DNA from: Mucilaginibacter sp. UBA5151
Lineage (GTDB): Bacteria > Bacteroidota > Bacteroidia > Sphingobacteriales > Sphingobacteriaceae
Assembly: GCA_002413785.1 (NCBI GenBank)
Contig: DHXR01000001.1
Location: 18,199 to 82,198 of the forward strand
Length of the DNA stretch: 64,000 nt
Direction: 5' to 3'
This document shows positions 32,307 through 41,271 of the stretch, piece by piece. How positions within the stretch are numbered: position 1 is the stretch's first letter; each line of letters opens with the position of its first letter. Below the pieces are notes generated by a model. The model did not search any database. It was not told the DNA's origin and was given only the letters and a program-made list of their open reading frames with translations. The position numbers and the translations under genes were made by a program.

Positions 32307-32627
32307 TCACCTGCCATATTCCATCGCCACTGAATCAGGACCGATCAATTTTAAATAGTGCTCATCAACTTTTTTAATTACAAAACCTGTATAAGGCTTA
32401 TTACCCTGAAAAGAAGTAAAAATGGTGTCGTCTTTTACAAAATAGTCTTCGGCAATGGCTTCGCCGTCATCCATAATAAAATCCTTTTCAGTTATATTAA
32501 GCTTAACTGCACCATCTTTTGATCGCCAGCTACCCTTTAATTTATTTTTAACAGGGTTAGCACATGCCCCAATCAGCAAAATCAATGCAAAAGCAACCTG
32601 AATAAGTATTGAAGCAAGCTTTTTCAT
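32307..32627 (-). CDS. Small lipoprotein
   Basis: 106 aa. A signal peptide with lipobox LIGAC precedes a short beta-rich domain (GSWRSKDGAVKLNITEKDFI, DEHYLKLIGPDSVAMEYGR), like lipocalin-type 'cell wound' proteins found across Bacteroidota. It would be anchored by a lipidated Cys in the envelope. The function is unknown. It converges on the IS element. Confidence 0.7.
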   Translation of the reverse strand: MKKLASILIQVAFALILLIGACANPVKNKLKGSWRSKDGAVKLNITEKDFIMDDGEAIAEDYFVKDDTIFTSFQGNKPYTGFVIKKVDEHYLKLIGPDSVAMEYGR

Positions 32628-32715
32628 AGCTGATATGGATTTTGTTAAATTAAGCCTGCAATCTCAAATCAATAAAAAATATTTGACTTGAAACTCCAGA
32701 CTTAAGATTTCCGGC

Positions 32716-33027
32716 TTATTTCATCGGTTTGTCCATCATTTGTGATTTCTTGATATAAACCCTGTGCCCTTTTTTACTGATATAATAATAATGGGAATGT
32801 TTATTGATGAATACAGGCTGGCCCCCGGGGCCGCATTTACCTTTGTACCTTTTGTCCATTACATCTGATGCCCCGGTTGCGGCAATTTCAGAGGTTTTGT
32901 GGGCAACTTTTGTAGCGGTAGTCCCGATTTTGTGACCAATAGTTGAATCTTTGTGCGTTTGTGCCTGGCTTGCAGTAAATGAGAAAATCCCTGCTGCAAC
33001 CAGCGCCACCTTTAATAAGTTTTTCAT
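32716..33027 (-). CDS. Hypothetical secreted basic protein
   Basis: 103 aa. The signal peptide MKNLLKVALVAAGIFSFTAS-QAQ is followed by a Lys/His-rich mature part with HKIGTTATKVAHKTSEIAA, YKGKCGPGGQPVF and YYYISKKGHRVYIKKSQMM. No family assignment; similar short basic periplasmic proteins are common in this order. It stands between gpsA and the lipoprotein on the same strand with a gap of 28 bp from gpsA. Confidence 0.6.
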   Translation of the reverse strand: MKNLLKVALVAAGIFSFTASQAQTHKDSTIGHKIGTTATKVAHKTSEIAATGASDVMDKRYKGKCGPGGQPVFINKHSHYYYISKKGHRVYIKKSQMMDKPMK

Positions 33028-33055
33028 AATATTTGAAATTGTTAATTCAAATACA

Positions 33056-34063
33056 TTAACTCAAATGTTCAGCCAAATGTTTCATTTCGGGTGCAGGAGC
33101 TCGTTTCTGGTATAAAATGGCATAAACCGCATCGCAAATAGGCATATTTACTTTGTATTGTTTATTAACCTGATGTAGGCAATTTACTGCATAATAGCCC
33201 TCTGCTATCATATTCATTTCCAGTTGCGCCGAGGTAACGGTATAGCCTTTGCCAATCATATTGCCAAAGGTGCGGTTGCGGCTGAATTGCGAATAAGCGG
33301 TAACCATGAGGTCGCCAAGGTAGGCCGATTCTTTAATATCGCGTTGTATGGGATGTACTACAGAAACAAAACGCTCCAGTTCGCGGATAGCATTTGATAT
33401 TAAAACCGCCTGGAAATTATCGCCATACCCCAGCCCATGGCAAATACCGCCGGCTATGGCGTAAATATTTTTCAATACGGCGCCATATTCAGTACCGTAA
33501 ATATCATCCGAAATATTGGTTTTTATATACCTTGTATTAAACATCCCGGCAAATTCGGCTGCAAGTTCGGTATCAAGGGAGGCTATGGTGAGATAGGATA
33601 ATTTTTCGAGCGCAACTTCTTCGGCGTGGCATGGGCCGCTGATTACCAGGAAATGGTCAAGCGGAATGTCATAGTGCTGATGCATAAAATCACCTATGAT
33701 CTGGTTTTCATCGGGCACTATGCCCTTTATGGCTGATACGATCTTTTTACCGGCAAGGTCGGCAGGTGTTATACCTTTCAGGGCATCCTTTAAAAAGGCC
33801 GCAGGCACATTGAGCAATACATAATCCGACTGGCTGATAAGACCTTTCAGATCAGTGGAAACATTTTTTGCCGGTAAATTGATCTCAACCGAGCTTAAAT
33901 AATTTGGATTATGATGGAATTTGTGGATATGCTCAACCGCATTTGGATTGCGCATCCACCAAAAAACTTCTTTTTCAGTAGTATTATCGCAAAGGATCTT
34001 CACATTGGCAGTCGCCCAGCTCCCGCCGCCTACAACGGTTATCTTGTTCTTATGTTGATGCAT
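33056..34063 (-). CDS. gpsA: NAD(P)-dependent glycerol-3-phosphate dehydrogenase
   Basis: 335 aa from the ATG of MHQHKNKITVVGGGSWATA, the Rossmann NAD-binding start. Other blocks are SAIKGIVPDE, ISGPCHAEEVA, the catalytic Lys in YGAVLKNIYAIAGGI, and ISNAIRELERF. It reduces dihydroxyacetone phosphate to sn-glycerol-3-phosphate for phospholipid synthesis. The frame extends 24 codons upstream, but those codons are made of the decamer repeat (HLHICTSAHLHICT), so the later start is preferred. Confidence 0.92.
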   Translation of the reverse strand: MHQHKNKITVVGGGSWATANVKILCDNTTEKEVFWWMRNPNAVEHIHKFHHNPNYLSSVEINLPAKNVSTDLKGLISQSDYVLLNVPAAFLKDALKGITPADLAGKKIVSAIKGIVPDENQIIGDFMHQHYDIPLDHFLVISGPCHAEEVALEKLSYLTIASLDTELAAEFAGMFNTRYIKTNISDDIYGTEYGAVLKNIYAIAGGICHGLGYGDNFQAVLISNAIRELERFVSVVHPIQRDIKESAYLGDLMVTAYSQFSRNRTFGNMIGKGYTVTSAQLEMNMIAEGYYAVNCLHQVNKQYKVNMPICDAVYAILYQKRAPAPEMKHLAEHLS

Positions 34064-34071
34064 ATTTTTCA

Positions 34072-34153
34072 ATGTGCAAATGTGCAAATGTGCAGATGTG
34101 CAGATATGCAAATGTATTAATTTGCCGATGTGCAAATATGCGGATATGCAAAT
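34072..34153. repeat. Decamer repeat array upstream of gpsA
   Basis: Degenerate tandem decamers of TGTGCAAATG / TGTGCAGATG type. On the gpsA coding strand they read GCACATCTGCACATTTGCAC, opposite in sense to the arrays that follow stop codons elsewhere. Confidence 0.85.
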
Positions 34154-34275
34154 AATTTGATAAAAAAATCTTGTTTAAAATAACAAGGCTCATGCATAAT
34201 GCATAAGCCCTGTTGCTTTTGAATTTGAATTTGCAAACTATTGATCACACATTTTCACATCCCCATATCCCCTCA

Positions 34276-34320
34276 TTTGCACATCCGCACATCCGCACAT
34301 CTGCACATCAGCACATCACC
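34276..34320. repeat. Decamer repeat array after the adaptor gene
   Basis: Four tandem GCACATCCGC-type decamers directly adjoining the stop codon of the minus-strand adaptor gene. In the coding sense they read GATGTGCAGATGTGCGGATG. Confidence 0.9.
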
Positions 34321-35664
34321 CTATTTCCCGTCTCCGGCAAACAGTTTGCTCTTATCCACTTTCTCTACGGCCATATTATCGTTCAAAAGTTTGGCAATGG
34401 TGGCATACGGGGCTGATACCACCTCATCGCCGGCTTTTAAACCGGATAGTACCTGGATATAGGTATCATCCTGTATTCCGGTTGTTACCAGCACCTGCTT
34501 TACTTTCCCTGCTTTATATACAAATACATATTCCTTTACAGGCGTTACAATCTGCGGCTTATTATTATTATTATCCTGGTTTTGATCATCAGATTTGGCG
34601 GCAGCAGTCTTTTTCTCTTCGCGGGTGGTAACCGATTGAATCGGCACCGCAAGCGATTTGGCATGACTGGTATTTATATCAACTGTTGCGGTGAGTCCCG
34701 GCCTGAAAGGGTTAGGATTTGACGCCGTTTTAATAAGCAGGTTTTTGTATGAATCAGGGCTAATCCTCACCTTAACGGTAAAGTTGGTTACCTGGTCGGC
34801 ATTGGTGCCCACCACATTGGCCGAGCTGCCGATTTCCGAAACCACCCCTGTAAATGTTTTGCCCAAAAAGGCGTCAACCTCAATTTTTGATGAATCGCCC
34901 AGTTTTATACGGTTAATATCGTTTTCGTTTACATCAACATTCACATCAAGCTGGCTCAGATCCGAAATAGTCATAATTTCAGTACCGGCAAATTGCTGGG
35001 TTCCAAGTACCCGTTCGCCTTTTTGAATAGATAATTTTGAAACAACACCATCCACCGGTGAATAAATAGTTGTTTTTAAAAGATTGTCAGCCGCTTCTTT
35101 AACTGAGGCCTGTGATTGCGCCAGGCCGTAGGTTGAGCCTATTACATTTTGTTTTGCTGCCTCAAGTGCTGCTTTTGCACCATTATAACTTGCTTTTGCG
35201 GCCTCAAATTCGGCTGCGGTGATCACTTTATTATCATAAAGCGCTTTATCACGTTTGTAGATAGATGCCTGATTGTCAAAAGTAGCCTGTGACTGGTTCA
35301 GCATTTGTTTCGCGTTGCCGATAGTTGCCTTTTGGGTATTGTTTGCCGCCTCGGCCCGGTCAAACTGTGACTTTAAAATATCCGGCCTTATTTTACAAAG
35401 CAGTTCGCCTTTTTTTACTACATCACCTTCTTTTATAGGCAATTCCACTACTTCGCCCGAAACCTCAGGGCTTATTTTTACTTCAACATGCGGTTTTATT
35501 TTGCCGCTTGCCGTTACCGTTTCGTTGATTTCACGAACAGTAGCTTTTTCGGTGGCTACCTGTGTAAGTTTAGGTTTGCCGATTAGCCCGGTTAATTTTA
35601 ACACGATGATTAAAACGGCCAGTGCGCCTAAGCTGATAAGAATATATTTTGTAGTTTTTCCCAT
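34321..35664 (-). CDS. Periplasmic adaptor (HlyD/MacA-type membrane fusion protein)
   Basis: 447 aa. An N-terminal TM helix (about 7-27) is followed by the biotinyl-lipoyl half (VSPEVSGEVVELPIKEGDVV), a long alpha hairpin (about 110-215; DRAEAANNTQKATIGNAKQM, AAEFEAAKASYNGAKAALEA), the second lipoyl half (TIYSPVDGVVSKLSIQKGER), and beta-barrel and membrane-proximal domains with an Asn-rich linker (DDQNQDNNNNK). It bridges an inner-membrane pump to TolC. The matching tolC gene is just upstream; no pump gene is present on this side, where gpsA follows. Confidence 0.88.
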   Translation of the reverse strand: MGKTTKYILISLGALAVLIIVLKLTGLIGKPKLTQVATEKATVREINETVTASGKIKPHVEVKISPEVSGEVVELPIKEGDVVKKGELLCKIRPDILKSQFDRAEAANNTQKATIGNAKQMLNQSQATFDNQASIYKRDKALYDNKVITAAEFEAAKASYNGAKAALEAAKQNVIGSTYGLAQSQASVKEAADNLLKTTIYSPVDGVVSKLSIQKGERVLGTQQFAGTEIMTISDLSQLDVNVDVNENDINRIKLGDSSKIEVDAFLGKTFTGVVSEIGSSANVVGTNADQVTNFTVKVRISPDSYKNLLIKTASNPNPFRPGLTATVDINTSHAKSLAVPIQSVTTREEKKTAAAKSDDQNQDNNNNKPQIVTPVKEYVFVYKAGKVKQVLVTTGIQDDTYIQVLSGLKAGDEVVSAPYATIAKLLNDNMAVEKVDKSKLFAGDGK

Positions 35665-35836
35665 GATTCTTTTTTTATTTTTTGATTACACCGATTTGAT
35701 TTTGATTACACCGATTCTTTATTATTTCGGATGTTCGATTTTTCGCTTTTGTTAATTTTTAGCGGTGCTCAAGAGGGCTTCGCCGTTTCGGATTTATTTA
35801 TCGTTTAATTTTTAATTTTAATTGTTCGTTTCATCA

Positions 35837-35862
35837 TTTGCACATCTGCACATTCGCACATC
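35837..35862. repeat. Decamer repeat array at the tolC stop
   Basis: Two and a half GCACATCTGC-type decamers running into the stop codon of the minus-strand tolC-family gene. Same coding-sense orientation as the array at 34276. Confidence 0.85.
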
Positions 35863-37220
35863 TATAATACTATAGGGTTACCCAGATAATAATCAATTAC
35901 CTTACTCCTGAATACCACCTGGTATTGTGCTTCAATCATATCATTTTGTGATTTATTATAATTTGTAAGCGCTATGTTATAGTCAAGCGTGTTAACCAGC
36001 CCTGCATCATAGCGTTGCTTGGTAATATTTAAAGCTTCCTTGTTTGAATTATAGGTTTGTGTTGAAGACAGAAGGCTCTTTTCTGCTGCCTGCAGGTCGA
36101 GCACCGCCTGTATAATAGTTTTGCTAAGCGTATTTTTTGCAAGTTGGGTGGTTAATTCAGCGTATTCATAATTCAATTTGGCCTTCCTTACTGAAGTACG
36201 GGCGGAGTAATGATTAAAAATGGGTACCTGTAAACTCAATCCAAAATATTGGTTAAAGTTGTTGCTTAACTGGGTGCTAAAGGGTATGGCTAATAAGGTT
36301 GTAAAGTCTTTTGCCTGGTTTGAATAGCTTGAACCGAGGCCGCCACCAAAACTTAAAACCGGGTAGTAGTTGCCTTTGGCTATTTTTATGGCCTGGGCGT
36401 ATGTTTCCTGTTGTAATTCAGCCAGTTTAATATCCGGATTGCTGGTAAATGCTGTTTTAATTACTTCTGTAGCATCAAAAATCGTTCTTACATCAGTTAA
36501 CTTGCTGATGTCTGGTTTTTCAACAACTATTTGTGCGGAAGAATCCATTTCCATGTATTGCTTTAATATTAAAATCGCAATATCTACCTGGTTTTGTGCA
36601 TTGGTTAAATTTAGCAGCGCTGTTTGTAACTGTGCCTGTGCCTGTGCCAGATCGGCGCGGGTAGCATTCCCTGCATCAAGATTTTTCTGTGCCCTGTCCA
36701 AAGTTATTTGTGCCAGCGCAATTTGTTGTTTGGCTGCTATTACAAGGTCCTGATCGGTCAGGATGACCAAATAATCTGTAACAACATTTAACAGCAGGTC
36801 GTTTTTAACTTTGGCAGTACCGGTTTTATCAACGTCAAGCGCCAGCTTATTTTGTAGGATCTGGTTGTGCAATTGGCCGCCCTGAAAAAGTGTTATCGCT
36901 AAATTGGCTTGTCCCTGCATGTTCAAAGCCGAAGTAGAATACGCAAACGCACCGGCTATCTGGCTTTTACCAAAATAGTAGTTACCCTGCGAACTGGCGC
37001 TCAGGCTTGGCAACTCGTTGTATTTGGCTTGTTTATAGTCCTCATCAGCCAAAGCTTCTGTAAGTTGGGCCTGTTTAATAGTAAGATTATTTTTTATAGT
37101 AAGATCAATAGCCTGCTGCAGGCTTATTACCTGCTGGGCCCGGGCTGCTGCGCCCATCAATAAAACGCATAAAATGGTTAATGTGCCCGTTTTTATAAAT
37201 CTAAATATGTTTTGTGGCAT
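35862..37220 (-). CDS. TolC-family outer-membrane efflux protein
   Basis: 452 aa from the ATG of MPQNIFRFIKTG; signal peptide to AARAQQ. Two OEP repeats of about 200 residues each with long helices (LQQAIDLTIKNNLTIKQAQL; AELQQETYAQAIKIAKGNYY) and the usual YPVLSFGGGLG and LQVPIFNHYSA segments are visible. It forms the trimeric outer-membrane duct for the adaptor encoded about 200 bp downstream. Confidence 0.9.
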   Translation of the reverse strand: MPQNIFRFIKTGTLTILCVLLMGAAARAQQVISLQQAIDLTIKNNLTIKQAQLTEALADEDYKQAKYNELPSLSASSQGNYYFGKSQIAGAFAYSTSALNMQGQANLAITLFQGGQLHNQILQNKLALDVDKTGTAKVKNDLLLNVVTDYLVILTDQDLVIAAKQQIALAQITLDRAQKNLDAGNATRADLAQAQAQLQTALLNLTNAQNQVDIAILILKQYMEMDSSAQIVVEKPDISKLTDVRTIFDATEVIKTAFTSNPDIKLAELQQETYAQAIKIAKGNYYPVLSFGGGLGSSYSNQAKDFTTLLAIPFSTQLSNNFNQYFGLSLQVPIFNHYSARTSVRKAKLNYEYAELTTQLAKNTLSKTIIQAVLDLQAAEKSLLSSTQTYNSNKEALNITKQRYDAGLVNTLDYNIALTNYNKSQNDMIEAQYQVVFRSKVIDYYLGNPIVL

Positions 37221-37288
37221 AAGGTTATAATTGAATAATGTTTTTTTGATTTGAGACACGGGATTCGGGATGTTCACAATTTAATAAA

Positions 37289-37296
37289 TACCTTTG
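37289..37296 (+). promoter_or_regulatory. -7 box TACCTTTG
   Basis: Exact consensus about 50 nt before the deacetylase start, in the divergent gap with the tolC-family gene. Confidence 0.65.
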
Positions 37297-37347
37297 TTCC
37301 ATTATATCAATTGTTTATATTTTTTTCCGTACCTGAAATCTAATAAT

Positions 37348-37995
37348 ATGTACCTGGTTAAAACACCCTGGCTGCTCAAAAAGCTTTACCCCAAGCTGAT
37401 ATGGAATGTTGACCATAACAAACGATGTCTTTATCTTACTTTTGACGACGGGCCTGTACCTATTGTTACACCATTTGTTTTAAATATTTTAAAACAATAC
37501 AATGCCAAAGCTACATTTTTTTGTATCGGGGATAATGTACGCAAACATCCAGATATTTTTGAGCAGATAAAAAACGAAGGCCACGCCATCGGCAACCATA
37601 CCTTCAACCACCTTAACGGCTGGAAAACTGACGATAAAACCTACCTCGATAATTTTTTGCAGGCCGATAAACTGATCAACTCCAATCTGTTCCGGCCGCC
37701 GTACGGTCGCATCACAAGGTCGCAGATAAAATTGCTGAAAGCAGCAAAGCCAGGGTTAAACATCATTATGTGGCGTGTGCTGAGCGGCGATTTTGATATT
37801 AATTTAACCCCGGAAAAATGCCTCCAGAATGTACTGAAACACACCGATAATGGTGACATTGTGCTGTTTCATGATAGTTTAAAGGCGCAGGAGCGGATGG
37901 AATACGCTTTGCCCAGGGCATTGGAGCAATGGAGTAAGGAAGGATTTACGTTTAGTTGCCTGACCCCAATGAATGGGGAATTAGTCTTTCAGTGA
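37348..37995 (+). CDS. Polysaccharide deacetylase (NodB domain)
   Basis: 215 aa from the ATG of MYLVKTPWLLKKLYPKLIW. NodB motifs: YLTFDDGP (catalytic Asp and metal Asp), HAIGNHTFNH (metal His), FRPPYGR, MWRVLSGDFD, IVLFHDS (catalytic His). No signal peptide is evident, so it is probably cytoplasmic or membrane-edge. It is a second NodB-type enzyme in the window beside the trimodular one; it could act on chitooligosaccharides or peptidoglycan. Confidence 0.88.
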   Translation: MYLVKTPWLLKKLYPKLIWNVDHNKRCLYLTFDDGPVPIVTPFVLNILKQYNAKATFFCIGDNVRKHPDIFEQIKNEGHAIGNHTFNHLNGWKTDDKTYLDNFLQADKLINSNLFRPPYGRITRSQIKLLKAAKPGLNIIMWRVLSGDFDINLTPEKCLQNVLKHTDNGDIVLFHDSLKAQERMEYALPRALEQWSKEGFTFSCLTPMNGELVFQ

Positions 37996-38043
37996 TTTTG
38001 CACGTAACGATATTAATCGTAAATTTATATTTTAATAAAAGAT

Positions 38044-38241
38044 ATGAGAACGATCAAATTAGATATTCTTAACAACGGGGCAATCTATTTTTTAAAGAAA
38101 CTTGAGGCCAAAAATTTAATTCGTATTTTAAGTATTGATGACGATACAAAATTGGTTGATGGGTACAATGAGCCTATGTCCCCACAATCCATTGAAGAAA
38201 TAGAAAAGCAATTAAATGAATTACATAAAGAGTGGAACTAA
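38044..38241 (+). CDS. Small acidic antitoxin-like protein
   Basis: 65 aa. MRTIKLDILNNGAIYFLKKL, IRILSIDDDTKLVDGYNEPM and a C-terminal helix SIEEIEKQLNELHKEW are present. This looks like the short antitoxins that accompany RelE-type toxins, but no toxin follows; a 33-bp palindrome comes next. Confidence 0.55.
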   Translation: MRTIKLDILNNGAIYFLKKLEAKNLIRILSIDDDTKLVDGYNEPMSPQSIEEIEKQLNELHKEWN

Positions 38242-38272
38242 ACATTCCGCGAAAGGGAAGCAGGCATTGGAC

Positions 38273-38305
38273 AAATTTACGAAGTTTTGAAAACTTCGTA
38301 AATTT
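38273..38305. repeat. Perfect 33-bp palindrome, CTTACGAAG type
   Basis: AAATTTACGAAGTTTT and AAAACTTCGTAAATTT around a single G. The core ACGAAGTTT/AAACTTCGT recurs at 45542-45574 and, degenerate, after the patatin gene (about 56509-56590). A bidirectional terminator role is plausible. Confidence 0.8.
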
Positions 38306-38487
38306 CACTCATAATCAAATCCCCACCCTAACCTCTAATCTCCAACCACCAACCTCTATTTAGAACCCCTCCAAATAACATTTACACAATTCGCTGACAG
38401 CATTTAATCGTAATTTTTGTAAATTCGCCGCATTGGTTGGCTTTGGTCAACTAAATCAATTTTTCACTCACCTTAAGATCAGATAAA

Positions 38488-40755
38488 ATGGCTTTTGATT
38501 TAGATATGATCAAAAAAGTTTACGACCGCTACAGCACCCGCGTGGCTGCTGCACGTAAAGCGACCGGCAAACACCTTACTTTAACCGAAAAAATATTATA
38601 CGCCCACCTTTCCGAAGGCGATGCTAAAACAGCATTTGGCCGCGGCGTGGATTATGTTGACTTTGCACCCGACCGTGTTGCTATGCAGGATGCTACAGCA
38701 CAAATGGCGCTGTTGCAGTTTATGCAGGCCGGCAGGCCGCAGGTGGCTGTGCCTTCAACCGTGCATTGTGATCACCTGATACAGGCTAAAATTGGCGCTG
38801 TTGAAGATTTGAATACCGCAAAAGATGTAAATAAAGAAGTTTATGATTTCCTGGCTTCGGTATCTGATAAATACGGACTGGGTTTCTGGAAACCGGGCGC
38901 GGGAATTATTCACCAGGTGGTGTTAGAAAACTATGCTTTCCCGGGCGGTATGATGATCGGCACCGACTCGCATACACCTAACGCTGGTGGCTTGGGTATG
39001 ATTGCCATTGGTGTTGGCGGCGCCGATGCCTGCGACGTAATGGCCGGCCTGCCATGGGAACTTAAATTCCCTAAACTGATCGGTGTTAAACTAACCGGCA
39101 AATTGTCAGGCTGGACATCAGCTAAAGATGTTATCCTGAAAGTTGCAGGTATCCTTACTGTAAAAGGCGGTACCGGCGCTATTGTTGAATATTTTGGCGA
39201 AGGTGCACGTTCACTTTCTGCAACCGGCAAAGGCACCATCTGTAATATGGGTGCAGAAATTGGTGCAACTACTTCTGTTTTTGGTTACGATGAAAAGATA
39301 GCTACCTACCTGAACGGTACCAAACGCGGCGATATTGCCGAACTGGCTAATGCTGTTAAAGAACATTTAACCGGCGACCCTGAAGTTTATGCCAATCCCG
39401 AGCAATATTTTGACCAGGTGATTGAAATAAACCTTACTGAGCTTGAACCGCATGTGAACGGCCCCTTCACACCCGACCTGGCATGGCCGATCTCTAAATT
39501 CGCGACAGCGGTAAAAGAAAACGGCTGGCCTGTTAAATTAGAAGTTGGTTTGATAGGTTCATGTACCAATTCATCTTATGAAGACATAACCCGTTCGGCT
39601 TCTATCGCCAAACAGGCCATCGATAAACATTTAAAAACAAAAGCGGAGTTTACCATTACCCCCGGATCTGAACTGGTGCGCTACACTGTTGAGCGTGACG
39701 GCTATCTGAAAACTTTTGAAGATATGGGCGGCGTGGTGCTGGCTAATGCCTGCGGTCCTTGCATAGGCCAGTGGGCACGTCATACTGATGACCCTACGCG
39801 CAAAAACTCTATCATCACGTCCTTCAACCGTAACTTTGCCAAACGCCAGGACGGCAACCCGAACACCCACGCGTTTGTGGCTTCGCCGGAGATTGTTACC
39901 GCGTTTGCTATTGCAGGTGATTTAACTTTTAATCCATTAACCGATACCCTTACCAACGAAAAAGGCGAGCAGGTAAAATTGGACGAACCATTGGGCATTG
40001 AAATGCCGGTAAAAGGCTATGCTGTTGAAGATGCCGGTTACCAGGCCCCTGCCGAAGACGGCAGCAAAGTAGAGGTTAAGGTTGACCCTAAATCGGCACG
40101 TTTGCAATTGCTTGATCCTTTCTCTGCATGGGAAGGCACCGATATTACCGGCTTAAAGCTTTTAATAAAAGCCAAAGGCAAATGTACTACCGACCATATC
40201 TCTATGGCTGGCCCATGGTTAAAGTTCCGTGGACATTTGGATAATATCTCCAACAATATGCTTATCGGCGCTATCAACTATTTTAACAATACTGCCGACA
40301 GTGTTAAAAATGAGCTTACCGGCGAATACGGTCCGGTACCAGCCACACAGCGCGATTATAAGGCGCATGGCATAGGATCAATAGTAGTAGGCGACGAGAA
40401 TTATGGCGAAGGCTCGTCACGTGAACATGCCGCCATGGAGCCACGTCACCTGGGTGTACGTGCCATTCTGGTAAAATCATTTGCCCGTATCCACGAAACC
40501 AACCTTAAAAAGCAAGGTATGCTGGGCATTACCTTCGCCGATAACAACGATTATGATAAAATTCAGGAAGACGATATTATCGACATCACCGGATTAACCA
40601 CGTTTGCCCCCGGCAAGCAGTTAACCGTGGTATTGCACCATAAAGATGGTTCAACTGACAGTTTTGCGGTAAACCATACCTATAATGCGCAGCAGATAGA
40701 ATGGTTTAAAGCCGGCGGCGCGCTGAATATCATCCGCAGGCAAATGGCATCGTAA
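38488..40755 (+). CDS. acn: Aconitate hydratase
   Basis: 755 aa. Iron-sulphur ligands lie in IGSCTNSSYED and NACGPCIGQW (CxxC). The swivelling domain ends with GDENYGEGSSREHAAMEPRH. Other blocks are TVHCDHLIQA and IGTDSHTPNAGG. It interconverts citrate and isocitrate in the TCA cycle. Length and sequence style match the animal-mitochondrial-like aconitase of Bacteroidota. The last codons (IIRRQMAS) are repeated with their stop at 42401-42423. Confidence 0.95.
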   Translation: MAFDLDMIKKVYDRYSTRVAAARKATGKHLTLTEKILYAHLSEGDAKTAFGRGVDYVDFAPDRVAMQDATAQMALLQFMQAGRPQVAVPSTVHCDHLIQAKIGAVEDLNTAKDVNKEVYDFLASVSDKYGLGFWKPGAGIIHQVVLENYAFPGGMMIGTDSHTPNAGGLGMIAIGVGGADACDVMAGLPWELKFPKLIGVKLTGKLSGWTSAKDVILKVAGILTVKGGTGAIVEYFGEGARSLSATGKGTICNMGAEIGATTSVFGYDEKIATYLNGTKRGDIAELANAVKEHLTGDPEVYANPEQYFDQVIEINLTELEPHVNGPFTPDLAWPISKFATAVKENGWPVKLEVGLIGSCTNSSYEDITRSASIAKQAIDKHLKTKAEFTITPGSELVRYTVERDGYLKTFEDMGGVVLANACGPCIGQWARHTDDPTRKNSIITSFNRNFAKRQDGNPNTHAFVASPEIVTAFAIAGDLTFNPLTDTLTNEKGEQVKLDEPLGIEMPVKGYAVEDAGYQAPAEDGSKVEVKVDPKSARLQLLDPFSAWEGTDITGLKLLIKAKGKCTTDHISMAGPWLKFRGHLDNISNNMLIGAINYFNNTADSVKNELTGEYGPVPATQRDYKAHGIGSIVVGDENYGEGSSREHAAMEPRHLGVRAILVKSFARIHETNLKKQGMLGITFADNNDYDKIQEDDIIDITGLTTFAPGKQLTVVLHHKDGSTDSFAVNHTYNAQQIEWFKAGGALNIIRRQMAS

Positions 40756-40756
40756 G

Positions 40757-40802
40757 GTGAAAGCAGAAAGGTAAAAGGCGAAAGGTATTGAACCCTTTTA
40801 CC
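40757..40802. repeat. Degenerate heptamer array after aconitase
   Basis: GGTGAAAG / AGAAAGGTAAAAGGCGAAAGG words start one base after the stop codon, in the same sense as the array after truA, and then an inverted CCTTTTACCTTTACTC closes a weak hairpin. Confidence 0.7.
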
Positions 40803-40823
40803 TTTACTCTCTTTAAAAAACAT

Positions 40824-40853
40824 AAGCCTTCCCGGTTTGGGGAGGCTTTTTTT
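40824..40853 (+). terminator. Rho-independent terminator of the aconitase gene
   Basis: AAGCCTTCCC pairs with GGGGAGGCTT (one mismatch) and is followed by a run of seven T. Confidence 0.8.
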
Positions 40854-40908
40854 GTGAGATATAATTAAAAAGAAGTAGCTTTAATTTGAATTTCCAATTC
40901 CAGGCAAA

Positions 40909-41085
40909 ATGCGGTTAAAATTTATATTTGCTATTTTCATTACCTCCCTCTCTGTAGTAGTTGCGCAACAGCATCCGGGGCAACTTAAAGCCAAACGACA
41001 TCCAGGAAATGTAAGCAGCATTAAACAAGTTGGCGACAATATTAGTGTTGACCAGATGATTATCATAAACAATTTACAAATCTGA
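40909..41085 (+). CDS. Small secreted protein of unknown function
   Basis: 58 aa. MRLKFIFAIFITSLSVVVAQ is a signal peptide; the mature about 39 residues read QHPGQLKAKRHPGNVSSIKQ and then VGDNISVDQMIIINNLQI, with alternating hydrophobics at the end. I do not recognise it. It lies just after the aconitase terminator, within the segment bounded by the two copies of the aconitase 3' end. Confidence 0.5.
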   Translation: MRLKFIFAIFITSLSVVVAQQHPGQLKAKRHPGNVSSIKQVGDNISVDQMIIINNLQI

Positions 41086-41271
41086 TCTGTTTGCATTTTA
41101 TTGATTATTAATGCTTTAATAAATTATTCTCTGATGAAAACCTTGGAAATACAGGCCCTAAATACTTAATAGAAAAGAACAGGAACAGACAATTTTTTGT
41201 CCACTATAGTATGATCAAAATTTGTGAAAAACAAACGGTAAAGTTCATGAATGATCCTAATTTTTAACCCT

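Noticed and set aside
34072..34320. Short tandem repeats resembling a CRISPR array
   Set aside because: Unit is about 10 bp with no unique spacers and no cas genes; it is a degenerate decamer array.
38241..38487. RelE toxin partner after the 65-aa antitoxin-like gene
   Set aside because: The gap holds only a palindrome and AT-rich sequence with no toxin-like frame on either strand.
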